Origin: CAYOVG01 sp964407285
GTDB taxonomy: Bacteria > Desulfobacterota > Syntrophobacteria > Syntrophobacterales > Syntrophobacteraceae
Length of the DNA stretch: 7,873 bases
Direction of reading: 5' to 3'
Assembly (NCBI GenBank): GCA_964407285.1
Contig: CAYOVG010000330.1
Coordinates: 1-7,873 of the forward strand
In this document: positions 1 through 4,565 of the stretch, piece by piece
Position numbering within the stretch: position 1 is the first letter of the stretch
Layout of the letters: every line of letters begins with the position of its first letter
Translations under genes and position numbers: made by a program
Notes under the pieces: generated by a model
Told to the model about the DNA's origin: nothing
The model's database searches: none
The model's input: only the letters and a program-made list of their open reading frames with translations

Positions 1-2
1 AT

Positions 3-626
3 CTCAAACCCGGCAATGAAGTGGTCCTGGAACTCGGAGAAGGCGAAGTCGAATTGAAGGCGACGGTTCTGGGATCGGGGGCCGAACAGGGGCTGGTTCT
101 TCGCGTTCCCACGGGCGTGGGGATTGCCGAGCACCTGCACCCGGGCAGGGAAATAGCCGTCAGATACGTGCACGCGGACACCACCTACCGCTTCAGATCG
201 GGCATCCTGAACTATGTGTCCGGTCCCATACCGCGCATTATTCTGACCCGTCCCTCCCATGTCGATACACTGGTGATGCGCAAGGACTTGCGCTCCGATT
301 GCCTGATTCGCTCTCTCGTCGCCGTCCGCGGCGCTCAGTTCCCCGGCGTCATCTTGAATATCTCCTCGGGAGGATGTCGGGTCGTGTTGAAACTGAGAGA
401 AGATATTCCCCTTCCCGGCATGGGGGTCGGTGACGAGGTGCGGATGCTCATAAATCCTTCAAACGGCTGTAAGAGGCCGGTAATTTTGGGAACGGTGAGC
501 AACCTGAACATGTCGAAGGGAAAAGCGCTGCTGGGCATCGAGTTCGCGGAGACGGGCGAGGAGGCGATGGCGGCCATCCGGCGGTGCATCGATGCCGACG
601 ACAACGACAGCCGGCTTCACTCATGA
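3..626 (+). CDS. PilZ-domain protein with YcgR-like N-terminal domain (5' partial)
   Basis: The reading frame is open to the left edge and reads LKPGNEVVLELGEG before the first possible in-window start (GTG at 21). This looks like the interior of a YcgR/PilZN-type N-terminal beta domain, so the gene probably begins upstream. 207 codons precede the TGA at 624-626. Counting from the GTG at 21, the N-terminal domain covers about residues 1-80. The PilZ domain follows, with the cyclic-di-GMP-binding RxxxR motif as RKDLR (R87, R91) and the second motif [D/N]xSxxG as NISSGG (N113-G118). Both binding motifs are intact, so the protein should bind c-di-GMP, a cytosolic second messenger controlling motility, adhesion or transcription. 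No catalytic or membrane segment is visible. Its stop codon overlaps an ATG (623) that is in frame with the next gene. The PilZ call is firm; its target is unknown. Confidence 0.88.
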   Translation, partial: LKPGNEVVLELGEGEVELKATVLGSGAEQGLVLRVPTGVGIAEHLHPGREIAVRYVHADTTYRFRSGILNYVSGPIPRIILTRPSHVDTLVMRKDLRSDCLIRSLVAVRGAQFPGVILNISSGGCRVVLKLREDIPLPGMGVGDEVRMLINPSNGCKRPVILGTVSNLNMSKGKALLGIEFAETGEEAMAAIRRCIDADDNDSRLHS

Positions 627-705
627 GAACGGGAATACAAGTGTCGAAATCGGCCGCGATGACGACACACGGACTCACTAACCGAAAACCACTATCACCT
701 TGGAC

Positions 706-714
706 GGAGAGAGG
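706..714 (+). promoter_or_regulatory. Ribosome binding site supporting the ATG at 725
   Basis: The purine run GGAGAGAGG ends 10 nt before the ATG at 725. It is the reason this start is preferred over the ATG at 623, which has no Shine-Dalgarno-like sequence in front of it. Confidence 0.5.
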
Positions 715-724
715 CCGAATTGCC

Positions 725-1963
725 ATGGGGAAATCGGCTGAAGACGGACTGATCGGCATGGTCGTGGACGCCAACGGCAACATGCAATCCATCATTGCGG
801 GCATGCTGAAGTCGATCACACGGCAAGGAAAGAGGCTGGTGAAGGAGGTCAAGAGGGCCGCAAGCATCGAGTCGGCGTGGAACCTCACGGACGGCGAGGA
901 AGAGATCGGCTTCGTCATTTGTGATGTCGACATGGGCGAATACCTGAAAGGCGTGGATTTCCTGAAGAGGTGTTCGCGCGACCCCCTGAGGCGATATCTG
1001 CCCTTCATCATGATGTCCGGAAACATCACTCCCGATACCGCGTCACCGCTTGCGGGGAGCATTCGTGAATGGGGGGCCGAGTGCCTGATCCTCAAACCGT
1101 TCGCTCAAGTGGTTCTCGAAGAGAAGGTGCGCTACATCCTCGATCGCTTCGGGTCGCCGGAGGAGACCGTCTACCGCAAGCTCCATGGAAGCCCGCCCGA
1201 AAAGGCGCTCGCAACGATCGGCATGATGGAGGAGAAGGGTTTCACCAGTCCGAAGCTCGATAATATCGCCGGGGAGAAGTATATGGAAAAGGGAGAGAAG
1301 GAAAAAGCCGCGGAGAGGTTCGAGCGGGCCGTTGCGGAGAGCGAAACGGCGTTTCTCGCGGCGCTGAGGAACCATGCCGAAGCGCAGGAAGAACTCGGCA
1401 ATACCGGTAAGGCGCTCGAAGCAATCGAGAAATTGGACATTCTGAGTCCGTACGACTTCGAACGAAAGGTCAAGTTCAGCCGGTTGCTCGTCGAAACCGG
1501 CCAGGAGGAAAAGGGCCGCGAAGTGCTCATGCAGGCGGTCACCCTTGCGCGCAAGTGCGGCAAGGAGGAGGCGATACGGCAGAAAGTGGATGCGATTCTT
1601 TCGTTCATCGAATCCGACGAGTACTACAAGTCCATCATCAAGCAGAATATGCACGATCTGAAAAAATGCAACGAGATCGCTCTCGGTCTGCGAAAGGACG
1701 GCAAGTACGACAAGGCCGAGAAGTGCTACGACTTCATTCTGTCCCACCACCCGAACCACCCGGTGGTTCTCTACAACAAGGCGGTGCTGTTCATGGCGCA
1801 ACAAAGGTACGGTGACGCGCTTCCGGTCCTCAAAGCCGTGCTCGCCCGCTCTCCCCAGTTTCCCAAAGCCGGCGAAGCACTGATATCGTGCATGGAAAAG
1901 ATGGGAACACCGGTCCCGCATGCGCAGAATCCGGCCGGTGACCATACCGGCTTACGGACATAG
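725..1963 (+). CDS. Receiver domain-TPR fusion protein
   Basis: 412 residues. Residues about 8-140 form a CheY-like receiver. The phospho-acceptor is D67 (in ICDVDMG), the switch Ser is S98 (IMMSGN), and the lysine is K124 in LILKPF. The acidic pair is reduced to D15-A16 (VVDANGNM), so the second metal-binding Asp is missing. Residues about 178-377 are helical repeats of TPR type, best seen at 178-206, 209-242, 245-275, 314-343 and 347-377. There is no enzymatic or DNA-binding output, so signalling is likely through protein-protein contacts. The start at ATG 725 is chosen because GGAGAGAGG lies 10 nt upstream and the receiver then begins within ten residues. An in-frame ATG at 623 overlaps the upstream stop as ATGA, but lacks a ribosome binding site and adds 34 residues with no domain character. 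The next gene begins 21 nt after the stop, suggesting an operon. Confidence 0.87.
   Translation: MGKSAEDGLIGMVVDANGNMQSIIAGMLKSITRQGKRLVKEVKRAASIESAWNLTDGEEEIGFVICDVDMGEYLKGVDFLKRCSRDPLRRYLPFIMMSGNITPDTASPLAGSIREWGAECLILKPFAQVVLEEKVRYILDRFGSPEETVYRKLHGSPPEKALATIGMMEEKGFTSPKLDNIAGEKYMEKGEKEKAAERFERAVAESETAFLAALRNHAEAQEELGNTGKALEAIEKLDILSPYDFERKVKFSRLLVETGQEEKGREVLMQAVTLARKCGKEEAIRQKVDAILSFIESDEYYKSIIKQNMHDLKKCNEIALGLRKDGKYDKAEKCYDFILSHHPNHPVVLYNKAVLFMAQQRYGDALPVLKAVLARSPQFPKAGEALISCMEKMGTPVPHAQNPAGDHTGLRT
1934..1951 (+). other. Hairpin near the 3' end of the receiver-TPR gene
   Basis: GCCGGT (1934-1939) and ACCGGC (1946-1951) form a perfect 6-bp stem with a 6-nt loop, just before the stop codon at 1961-1963. 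No T-tract follows and the next gene starts close behind. It is not a normal intrinsic terminator. It could affect mRNA stability or be chance in GC-rich coding DNA. Confidence 0.3.
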
Positions 1964-1984
1964 ATACGGGATCGGGAGGATTTT

Positions 1985-2437
1985 ATGTTGAACGGCTTCC
2001 GAATGGAGCAACGCGACATGACGACCACGGCCAGGGTACTGATAGTCGATGATAACGCCGATATATGCGATGTGATAGCGGCTTACCTGGAAATAGTGGG
2101 CTGTACGGTAGATAAGGTTTACGGTCCTGACGCCGCAATCCATCTGTTCGAGTCCAGGCCGTATGACGTAGTCCTGGTCGATAAGAACATGCAGAGCATC
2201 AGCAGCGGGGACGAGGGCGGAATGGACGTGCTCAGACACGTCAGGTCCCGGGACAAGAGCGTTATCCTGATTATGATGACCGGGCATGCGACCGGCGCTT
2301 CCTTTCAGGAAGCGATGAGGCTCAAAGTGGATGACTATATCCACAAACCATTTGCAATGGACGATCTGCTGCAGCGCATACAGTACCTCCTGAATACCAG
2401 GTCCCCCGGGCCCGGCGGTATCGGAAAAACTCCGTAG
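1985..2437 (+). CDS. Single-domain response regulator (CheY-like receiver)
   Basis: 150 residues, essentially only a receiver domain. All active-site residues are present: acidic pair D22-D23 (VLIVDDNAD), phospho-acceptor D66 (VLVDKNM), switch Thr T99 (IMMTGHA) and K121 (YIHKPF). After D66 the beta3-alpha3 loop is unusually long: eleven residues separate M69 from M80 (MDVL), where CheY has three. The tail after about residue 137 is short and Gly/Pro-rich, with no output domain. It should act as a phosphate carrier in a relay or as a protein-binding switch. GGGAGGA at 1974-1980 precedes the ATG at 1985 by only 4 nt. An internal ATG at 2018 has GGAG nine nt upstream and would remove 11 non-domain residues, so the exact start is uncertain. 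The gene is 21 nt downstream of the receiver-TPR gene and is probably co-transcribed. Confidence 0.88.
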   Translation: MLNGFRMEQRDMTTTARVLIVDDNADICDVIAAYLEIVGCTVDKVYGPDAAIHLFESRPYDVVLVDKNMQSISSGDEGGMDVLRHVRSRDKSVILIMMTGHATGASFQEAMRLKVDDYIHKPFAMDDLLQRIQYLLNTRSPGPGGIGKTP

Positions 2438-2489
2438 ACCCATCCGGCCCGTGCCGCGTGCGAGAGCGAATTCGGAAAAGACGGGAAAT

Positions 2490-2616
2490 GAAGGGTGTAA
2501 AATCCATTGCACGGGCGGCGCGCGCTGCAAAGTAACACAGCCCATTGATAATACGAAAATATTCTCTTTCCGACGTCCGAATGCGCCACTCGACGTCAAA
2601 AGACTTTGCACCCTTC
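2490..2616. repeat. Long-range inverted repeat, 12-bp arms
   Basis: GAAGGGTGTAAA (2490-2501) pairs with TTTGCACCCTTC (2605-2616) over 12 positions, with one G-T wobble, around a spacer of 103 nt. The spacer contains a second interrupted palindrome, TTGCA (2507-2511) and TGCAA (2526-2530). It could be a pair of regulator half-sites or a stem closing a structured RNA. Confidence 0.4.
2572..2597. promoter_or_regulatory. Two GACGTC palindromes 20 bp apart (candidate activator sites)
   Basis: GACGTC occurs at 2572-2577 and 2592-2597, so the centres are 20 bp apart, close to two helical turns. They lie roughly 95-120 bp upstream of the candidate sigma-54 promoter, the usual distance for an enhancer site of an NtrC-family activator. 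Six-base palindromes are common by chance, so this is suggestive only. Confidence 0.25.
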
Positions 2617-2690
2617 CGCTCCTCCTCGATTGCAGGCCGATCCCAGACATCCTCCTTTAATATCATCGTCTTACAATCACACTTATCGCC

Positions 2691-2706
2691 GGGCATGTTT
2701 CTCGCT
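2691..2706 (+). promoter_or_regulatory. Candidate sigma-54 (-24/-12) promoter
   Basis: The sequence GGGCATG-TTTC-TCGCT matches the sigma-54 consensus TGGCACG-N4-TTGCW at 9 of 12 positions. It has the invariant GG (2692-2693) and GC (2704-2705) at the required 10-nt spacing. Transcription would start near 2717 and give a leader of about 118 nt before the ATG at 2835. A sigma-54 activator is encoded in the same window, which raises plausibility. It has not been tested against a genome-wide background. Confidence 0.42.
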
Positions 2707-2784
2707 TATTAGGAACAGGGAAAGCGGAATGCCGGGCAGCGACGACCGGTATCCGGCATATCACGCGGAGCGTACTGAATACGA

Positions 2785-2804
2785 GGCTCCTTGTTGAAGG
2801 AGCC
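2785..2804 (+). promoter_or_regulatory. Perfect 8-bp hairpin in the leader of the small gene
   Basis: GGCTCCTT (2785-2792), loop GTTG, AAGGAGCC (2797-2804): a perfect stem ending 30 nt before the ATG at 2835 and 17 nt before its ribosome binding site. The 3' arm itself contains AAGGAG, a Shine-Dalgarno-like sequence that is masked when the stem forms. No T-tract follows, so it is not a standard terminator. Confidence 0.5.
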
Positions 2805-2821
2805 GTCAACATAGTGAGAAC

Positions 2822-2828
2822 GGGAGGA
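2822..2828 (+). promoter_or_regulatory. Strong ribosome binding site for the small gene
   Basis: GGGAGGA ends 6 nt before the ATG at 2835. It rules out the in-frame GTG at 2814 as the likely start, because that codon lies upstream of the site. Confidence 0.65.
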
Positions 2829-2834
2829 CGGATC

Positions 2835-3224
2835 ATGACGATAATGGGCCGTATTCTGGATAGGATGAGAGAAATACTGGGAAGGAGCGGCAAGCCTGTT
2901 GAAGAGGTCTCGGAGGCTTCGGTCGATCAATCCCGGCCGGTGGAGCGGAAACATCGAGCCGTGGCCGTTGGACGACCGGACGGGATCATCCGCCCGGATG
3001 CGGCCTCGGCCCGTGGGGCCGAGGCGTCCGACGAGGAACAAGCCCGCCGGGCGGAGCAGTTGAGGGCTTTTCTCATCGGACTTATCGCGACTATCGGGGA
3101 AGAGGATCCGGAGGCCGTTTGTCCTGCCGCCGCTTCAGGGTCTTTCGTTCGAAGAAAGTATGCATCGGACGCCGAAGCCGGCGGTGTGGGGAAGGCCGTC
3201 TCCACGATCGTTTCCGAAGTTTAG
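2835..3224 (+). CDS. Small hypothetical protein with amphipathic N-terminal helix
   Basis: 129 residues; I do not recognise a family. Residues 1-17 (MTIMGRILDRMREILGR) can form a basic amphipathic helix with Ile/Met/Leu on one face and Arg on the other, as in peripheral membrane anchors or docking helices. Residues about 20-65 are charged, rich in Pro, Gly, Ala and Arg, and look disordered. Residues 66-90 form a second likely helix (EEQARRAEQLRAFLIGLIATIG) ending in an acidic EED. The tail is low complexity with a basic VRRKY patch near 105-109. No signal peptide, full transmembrane span or catalytic motif is seen. The start is fixed by GGGAGGA 6 nt upstream, which supports translation. It stands alone between two intergenic regions of about 400 nt, behind a candidate sigma-54 promoter and a leader hairpin, so it may be a regulated target of the local activator. 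Coding status is likely but not certain. Confidence 0.6.
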   Translation: MTIMGRILDRMREILGRSGKPVEEVSEASVDQSRPVERKHRAVAVGRPDGIIRPDAASARGAEASDEEQARRAEQLRAFLIGLIATIGEEDPEAVCPAAASGSFVRRKYASDAEAGGVGKAVSTIVSEV

Positions 3225-3250
3225 GGAGAGCGATACTTCGCGGCTTCGGG

Positions 3251-3267
3251 AGCCTGCCCCACAGGCT
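3251..3267 (+). other. Hairpin after the small gene
   Basis: AGCCTG (3251-3256), loop CCCCA, CAGGCT (3262-3267): a perfect 6-bp stem 26 nt after the stop codon. There is no T-tract after it, so intrinsic termination is doubtful. It may protect the transcript end. Confidence 0.35.
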
Positions 3268-3367
3268 TCAAGCAAAGCTACGGGACTCACACCGTTTCCG
3301 GTTCCCACGCTCCCGCGCATGGGCGTTGACCGGACACCCTGCCTGTGCGGGCCGACGGACCAGTGGT

Positions 3368-3385
3368 AGGGCGGGGTTTCGCCCT
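3368..3385 (+). repeat. GC-rich hairpin, possibly a dispersed REP-like element
   Basis: AGGGCG (3368-3373), loop GGGTTT, CGCCCT (3380-3385). GGAC (3357-3360) and GTCC (3390-3393) can close a longer structure around it. Short GC-rich imperfect palindromes between genes are typical of REP-type repeats, but whether this one recurs in the genome cannot be seen here. Confidence 0.3.
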
Positions 3386-3468
3386 CGCCGTCCCTGCACT
3401 GCAGTTCAAACCTCAGGTTCGCCGAGATAATTTTTGAAACCACTCTATTTCCCTCTCTGGTATTTCGC

Positions 3469-3487
3469 GAATATTTCCGGTATATTC
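3469..3487. promoter_or_regulatory. AT-rich inverted repeat, candidate operator
   Basis: GAATAT (3469-3474) and ATATTC (3482-3487) are perfect inverted copies with a 7-nt spacer, giving an operator-sized site inside the AT-rich stretch upstream of the kinase-like gene. It overlaps the palindrome TTCGCGAA and the -10-like TATATT. Confidence 0.3.
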
Positions 3488-3633
3488 AGCCATTCAATTT
3501 CGGCGCGGCAGCCAACCCATTTTTGCGACCGTTGAGAAGCGCCCGAGGAAATCAAACCGGGGGGAGCGGCCTGGACTCGACAATCCGGTTCTTGTGTCGC
3601 GCCGCACCGAGGCCGGAAAGCGAGGGTATTATT

Positions 3634-3639
3634 GGAGGG
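3634..3639 (+). promoter_or_regulatory. Ribosome binding site supporting the ATG at 3648
   Basis: GGAGGG ends 8 nt before the ATG at 3648, which is ideal spacing. The in-frame ATG at 3642 would be only 2 nt away, and the GTG at 3594 lies upstream of the site. Confidence 0.6.
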
Positions 3640-3647
3640 CGATGCGA

Positions 3648-4433
3648 ATGAGTAAGGAAGAACTCGTCAGCCATGCCAGGTTGGCCTCCATCGAGACGCT
3701 GATCGTTGGGATGGCGCATGAGATCGGCAATTCGAACAGCACCATCGGTTTGAATCTTGCCTTGATTGCGGAAGCGTGGCAGAGTATCGGGCCGATTCTC
3801 GAACAGTACTATGAAGAGAATGGGGATTTCAACGTGGCGGGAATCAGCTACAGCGAAATGCGGGAGAGTATTTTCTCCGCGTTTGCCGGTATATCCGAAG
3901 GAGCGAAGCGTACCCAATCCATTGTCCAGGTAATGAAGGAATTCGCCGACCCGAGAAAACACGATGCACGGAGCACGATAGACATCAACTCCCTGGTCGA
4001 GAAAGCTTTGGCGCTCGTAAAGGGGCTTGTGCGCAAGTCGTCCGGGCAGGTCGAAGCGGAATACGGCGCCGGGATTCCTCAATTCGATGGTGATTTCCAG
4101 CGGATTCAACAGGCCGTGATACACGTTGTCGAGCATATCTGCGAGAAACGAAGCGGAAGCAGGCTAACGATTCGACTGCGCACCCGTTATGACCGGGAAA
4201 AGGGGAGGGTGGTCGTTGAAATTGCGGACAAAGACATGGATGGCTTTCGCGTGTCGACGTCAGGCAGCGAAGAGACTGCCGCAGGTATCGAAAGAGCTGA
4301 AGCCGGTAGTGGTGGAGGAAGCGCGTTGTCGGCAGCCGCCGCGGTCATCGGACGGATTGGCGGAACTTTTGCCGCCGCTCGTGGGCGAGACGGCGGGACG
4401 GTCTACACCGTGACTCTGCCCACGGCAGAGTAG
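3648..4433 (+). CDS. Degenerate histidine-kinase-like protein (HisKA plus decayed HATPase)
   Basis: 261 residues, soluble, without PAS or other sensor domain. Residues about 10-100 form a HisKA-like dimerisation helix pair with the H-box at GMAHEIGNSNS. H24 is the phospho-acceptor, and E25 with N28 gives the ExxN motif known to support phosphatase activity in HisKA kinases. The usual NP after the motif is replaced by NS. The C-terminal half has the order of an HATPase_c domain but is eroded. At the N-box (RIQQAVIHVVEHICE) both expected Asn positions are His (H159, H163). The DxGxG box appears as ADKDMDG, keeping D194 but not the glycines in place. A G-rich remnant GSGGGSALS (220-228) and a GGTVYTVTLP end (249-258) remain. 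ATP-dependent autophosphorylation is therefore doubtful; a phosphatase, phosphotransfer or scaffold role fits better. It lies directly upstream of the sigma-54 response regulator, its likely partner. The start is set by GGAGGG at 3634. Confidence 0.8.
   Translation: MSKEELVSHARLASIETLIVGMAHEIGNSNSTIGLNLALIAEAWQSIGPILEQYYEENGDFNVAGISYSEMRESIFSAFAGISEGAKRTQSIVQVMKEFADPRKHDARSTIDINSLVEKALALVKGLVRKSSGQVEAEYGAGIPQFDGDFQRIQQAVIHVVEHICEKRSGSRLTIRLRTRYDREKGRVVVEIADKDMDGFRVSTSGSEETAAGIERAEAGSGGGSALSAAAAVIGRIGGTFAAARGRDGGTVYTVTLPTAE
4413..4431 (+). other. Perfect 8-bp hairpin spanning the stop codon of the kinase-like gene
   Basis: ACTCTGCC (4413-4420), loop CAC, GGCAGAGT (4424-4431): a perfect stem whose last base is the first base of the TAG stop at 4431-4433. 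No T-tract follows. It may stabilise the upstream message or set the ratio between this gene and the activator downstream. A 3-nt loop is tight but feasible. Confidence 0.4.
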
Positions 4434-4565
4434 AGTGTGCATAGGGAGCCTGCCGGTTTCGCAAGAGGTGTGGACCAGGGAAGCGCCTGGCCCCCCTGCG
4501 GGAGCCCGGGAGCCCCGGTTCTGAAACTGCTGCGGCCGGGTTTTCGAACATGGAAGCAGGAGAGC
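4434..4565 (+). other. GC-rich structured leader before the sigma-54 activator
   Basis: The 132 nt between the two genes are very GC-rich in the middle. CCAGG (4475-4479) and CCTGG (4486-4490) form a short hairpin. GGGAGCCC then occurs twice in direct overlap near 4500-4516. The stretch is open in frame with the downstream gene from a GTG at 4437, but those 43 codons encode Pro/Gly-rich sequence unlike a receiver N-terminus and lack a ribosome binding site at the GTG. It is treated as untranslated. Confidence 0.35.
4558..4564 (+). promoter_or_regulatory. Ribosome binding site supporting the ATG at 4566
   Basis: AGGAGAG overlaps the usual Shine-Dalgarno position, with AGGAG ending 3 nt before the ATG. 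Spacing is short, but this start places the receiver domain at residue 10, as in related regulators. Confidence 0.5.

Larger units (their letters stand above)
2438..2834 (+). other. Intergenic region with nested inverted repeats and promoter-like elements
   Basis: About 400 nt without a credible gene. Short frames here lack ribosome binding sites and domain character. It holds, in order: a 12-bp long-range inverted repeat (2490-2501 with 2605-2616); a smaller repeat TTGCA-N14-TGCAA (2507-2530) nested inside it; an AT-rich patch near 2545-2570; two GACGTC palindromes 20 bp apart (2572 and 2592); a candidate sigma-54 promoter (2691-2706); and a perfect hairpin (2785-2804). This density of elements suggests a regulatory region for the small gene that follows. 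Confidence 0.55.
3225..3647 (+). other. Intergenic region: hairpins followed by AT-rich promoter-like stretch
   Basis: About 420 nt with no convincing gene. The first part is GC-rich and contains two hairpins (3251-3267 and 3368-3385) and the palindrome ACTGCAGT (3398-3405). The part from about 3425 to 3500 is clearly AT-rich, with TTCGCGAA (3464-3471) and the overlapping inverted repeat GAATAT-N7-ATATTC (3469-3487). TATATT at 3481-3486 resembles a -10 box, but no good -35 lies at the proper distance. This is the probable promoter region for the kinase-like gene. Confidence 0.45.

Noticed and set aside
1043..1945. Minus-strand open frame (300 codons) opposite the receiver-TPR gene
   Set aside because: Shadow of the + strand gene, whose receiver and TPR pattern is clear. 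No domain on the minus strand.
2403..2415. CCGGGCCCGG palindrome at the end of the single-domain receiver gene as a terminator
   Set aside because: It has no loop space and no T-tract, and sits inside codons for a Gly/Pro tail.
2606..2797. Short + strand frames in the 2438-2834 gap as a small gene
   Set aside because: No ribosome binding site, and they run across the candidate promoter and hairpin. The translated sequence has no domain character.
3119..3430. + strand frame (103 codons) overlapping the small gene's 3' end
   Set aside because: Arg/Ser/Gly-rich translation typical of out-of-frame GC-rich DNA, with no ribosome binding site, and overlapping a better supported gene.
4437..4565. 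43-codon N-terminal extension of the sigma-54 regulator from a GTG
   Set aside because: The extension is Pro/Gly-rich, has no ribosome binding site at the GTG, and the receiver starts properly from the ATG at 4566.
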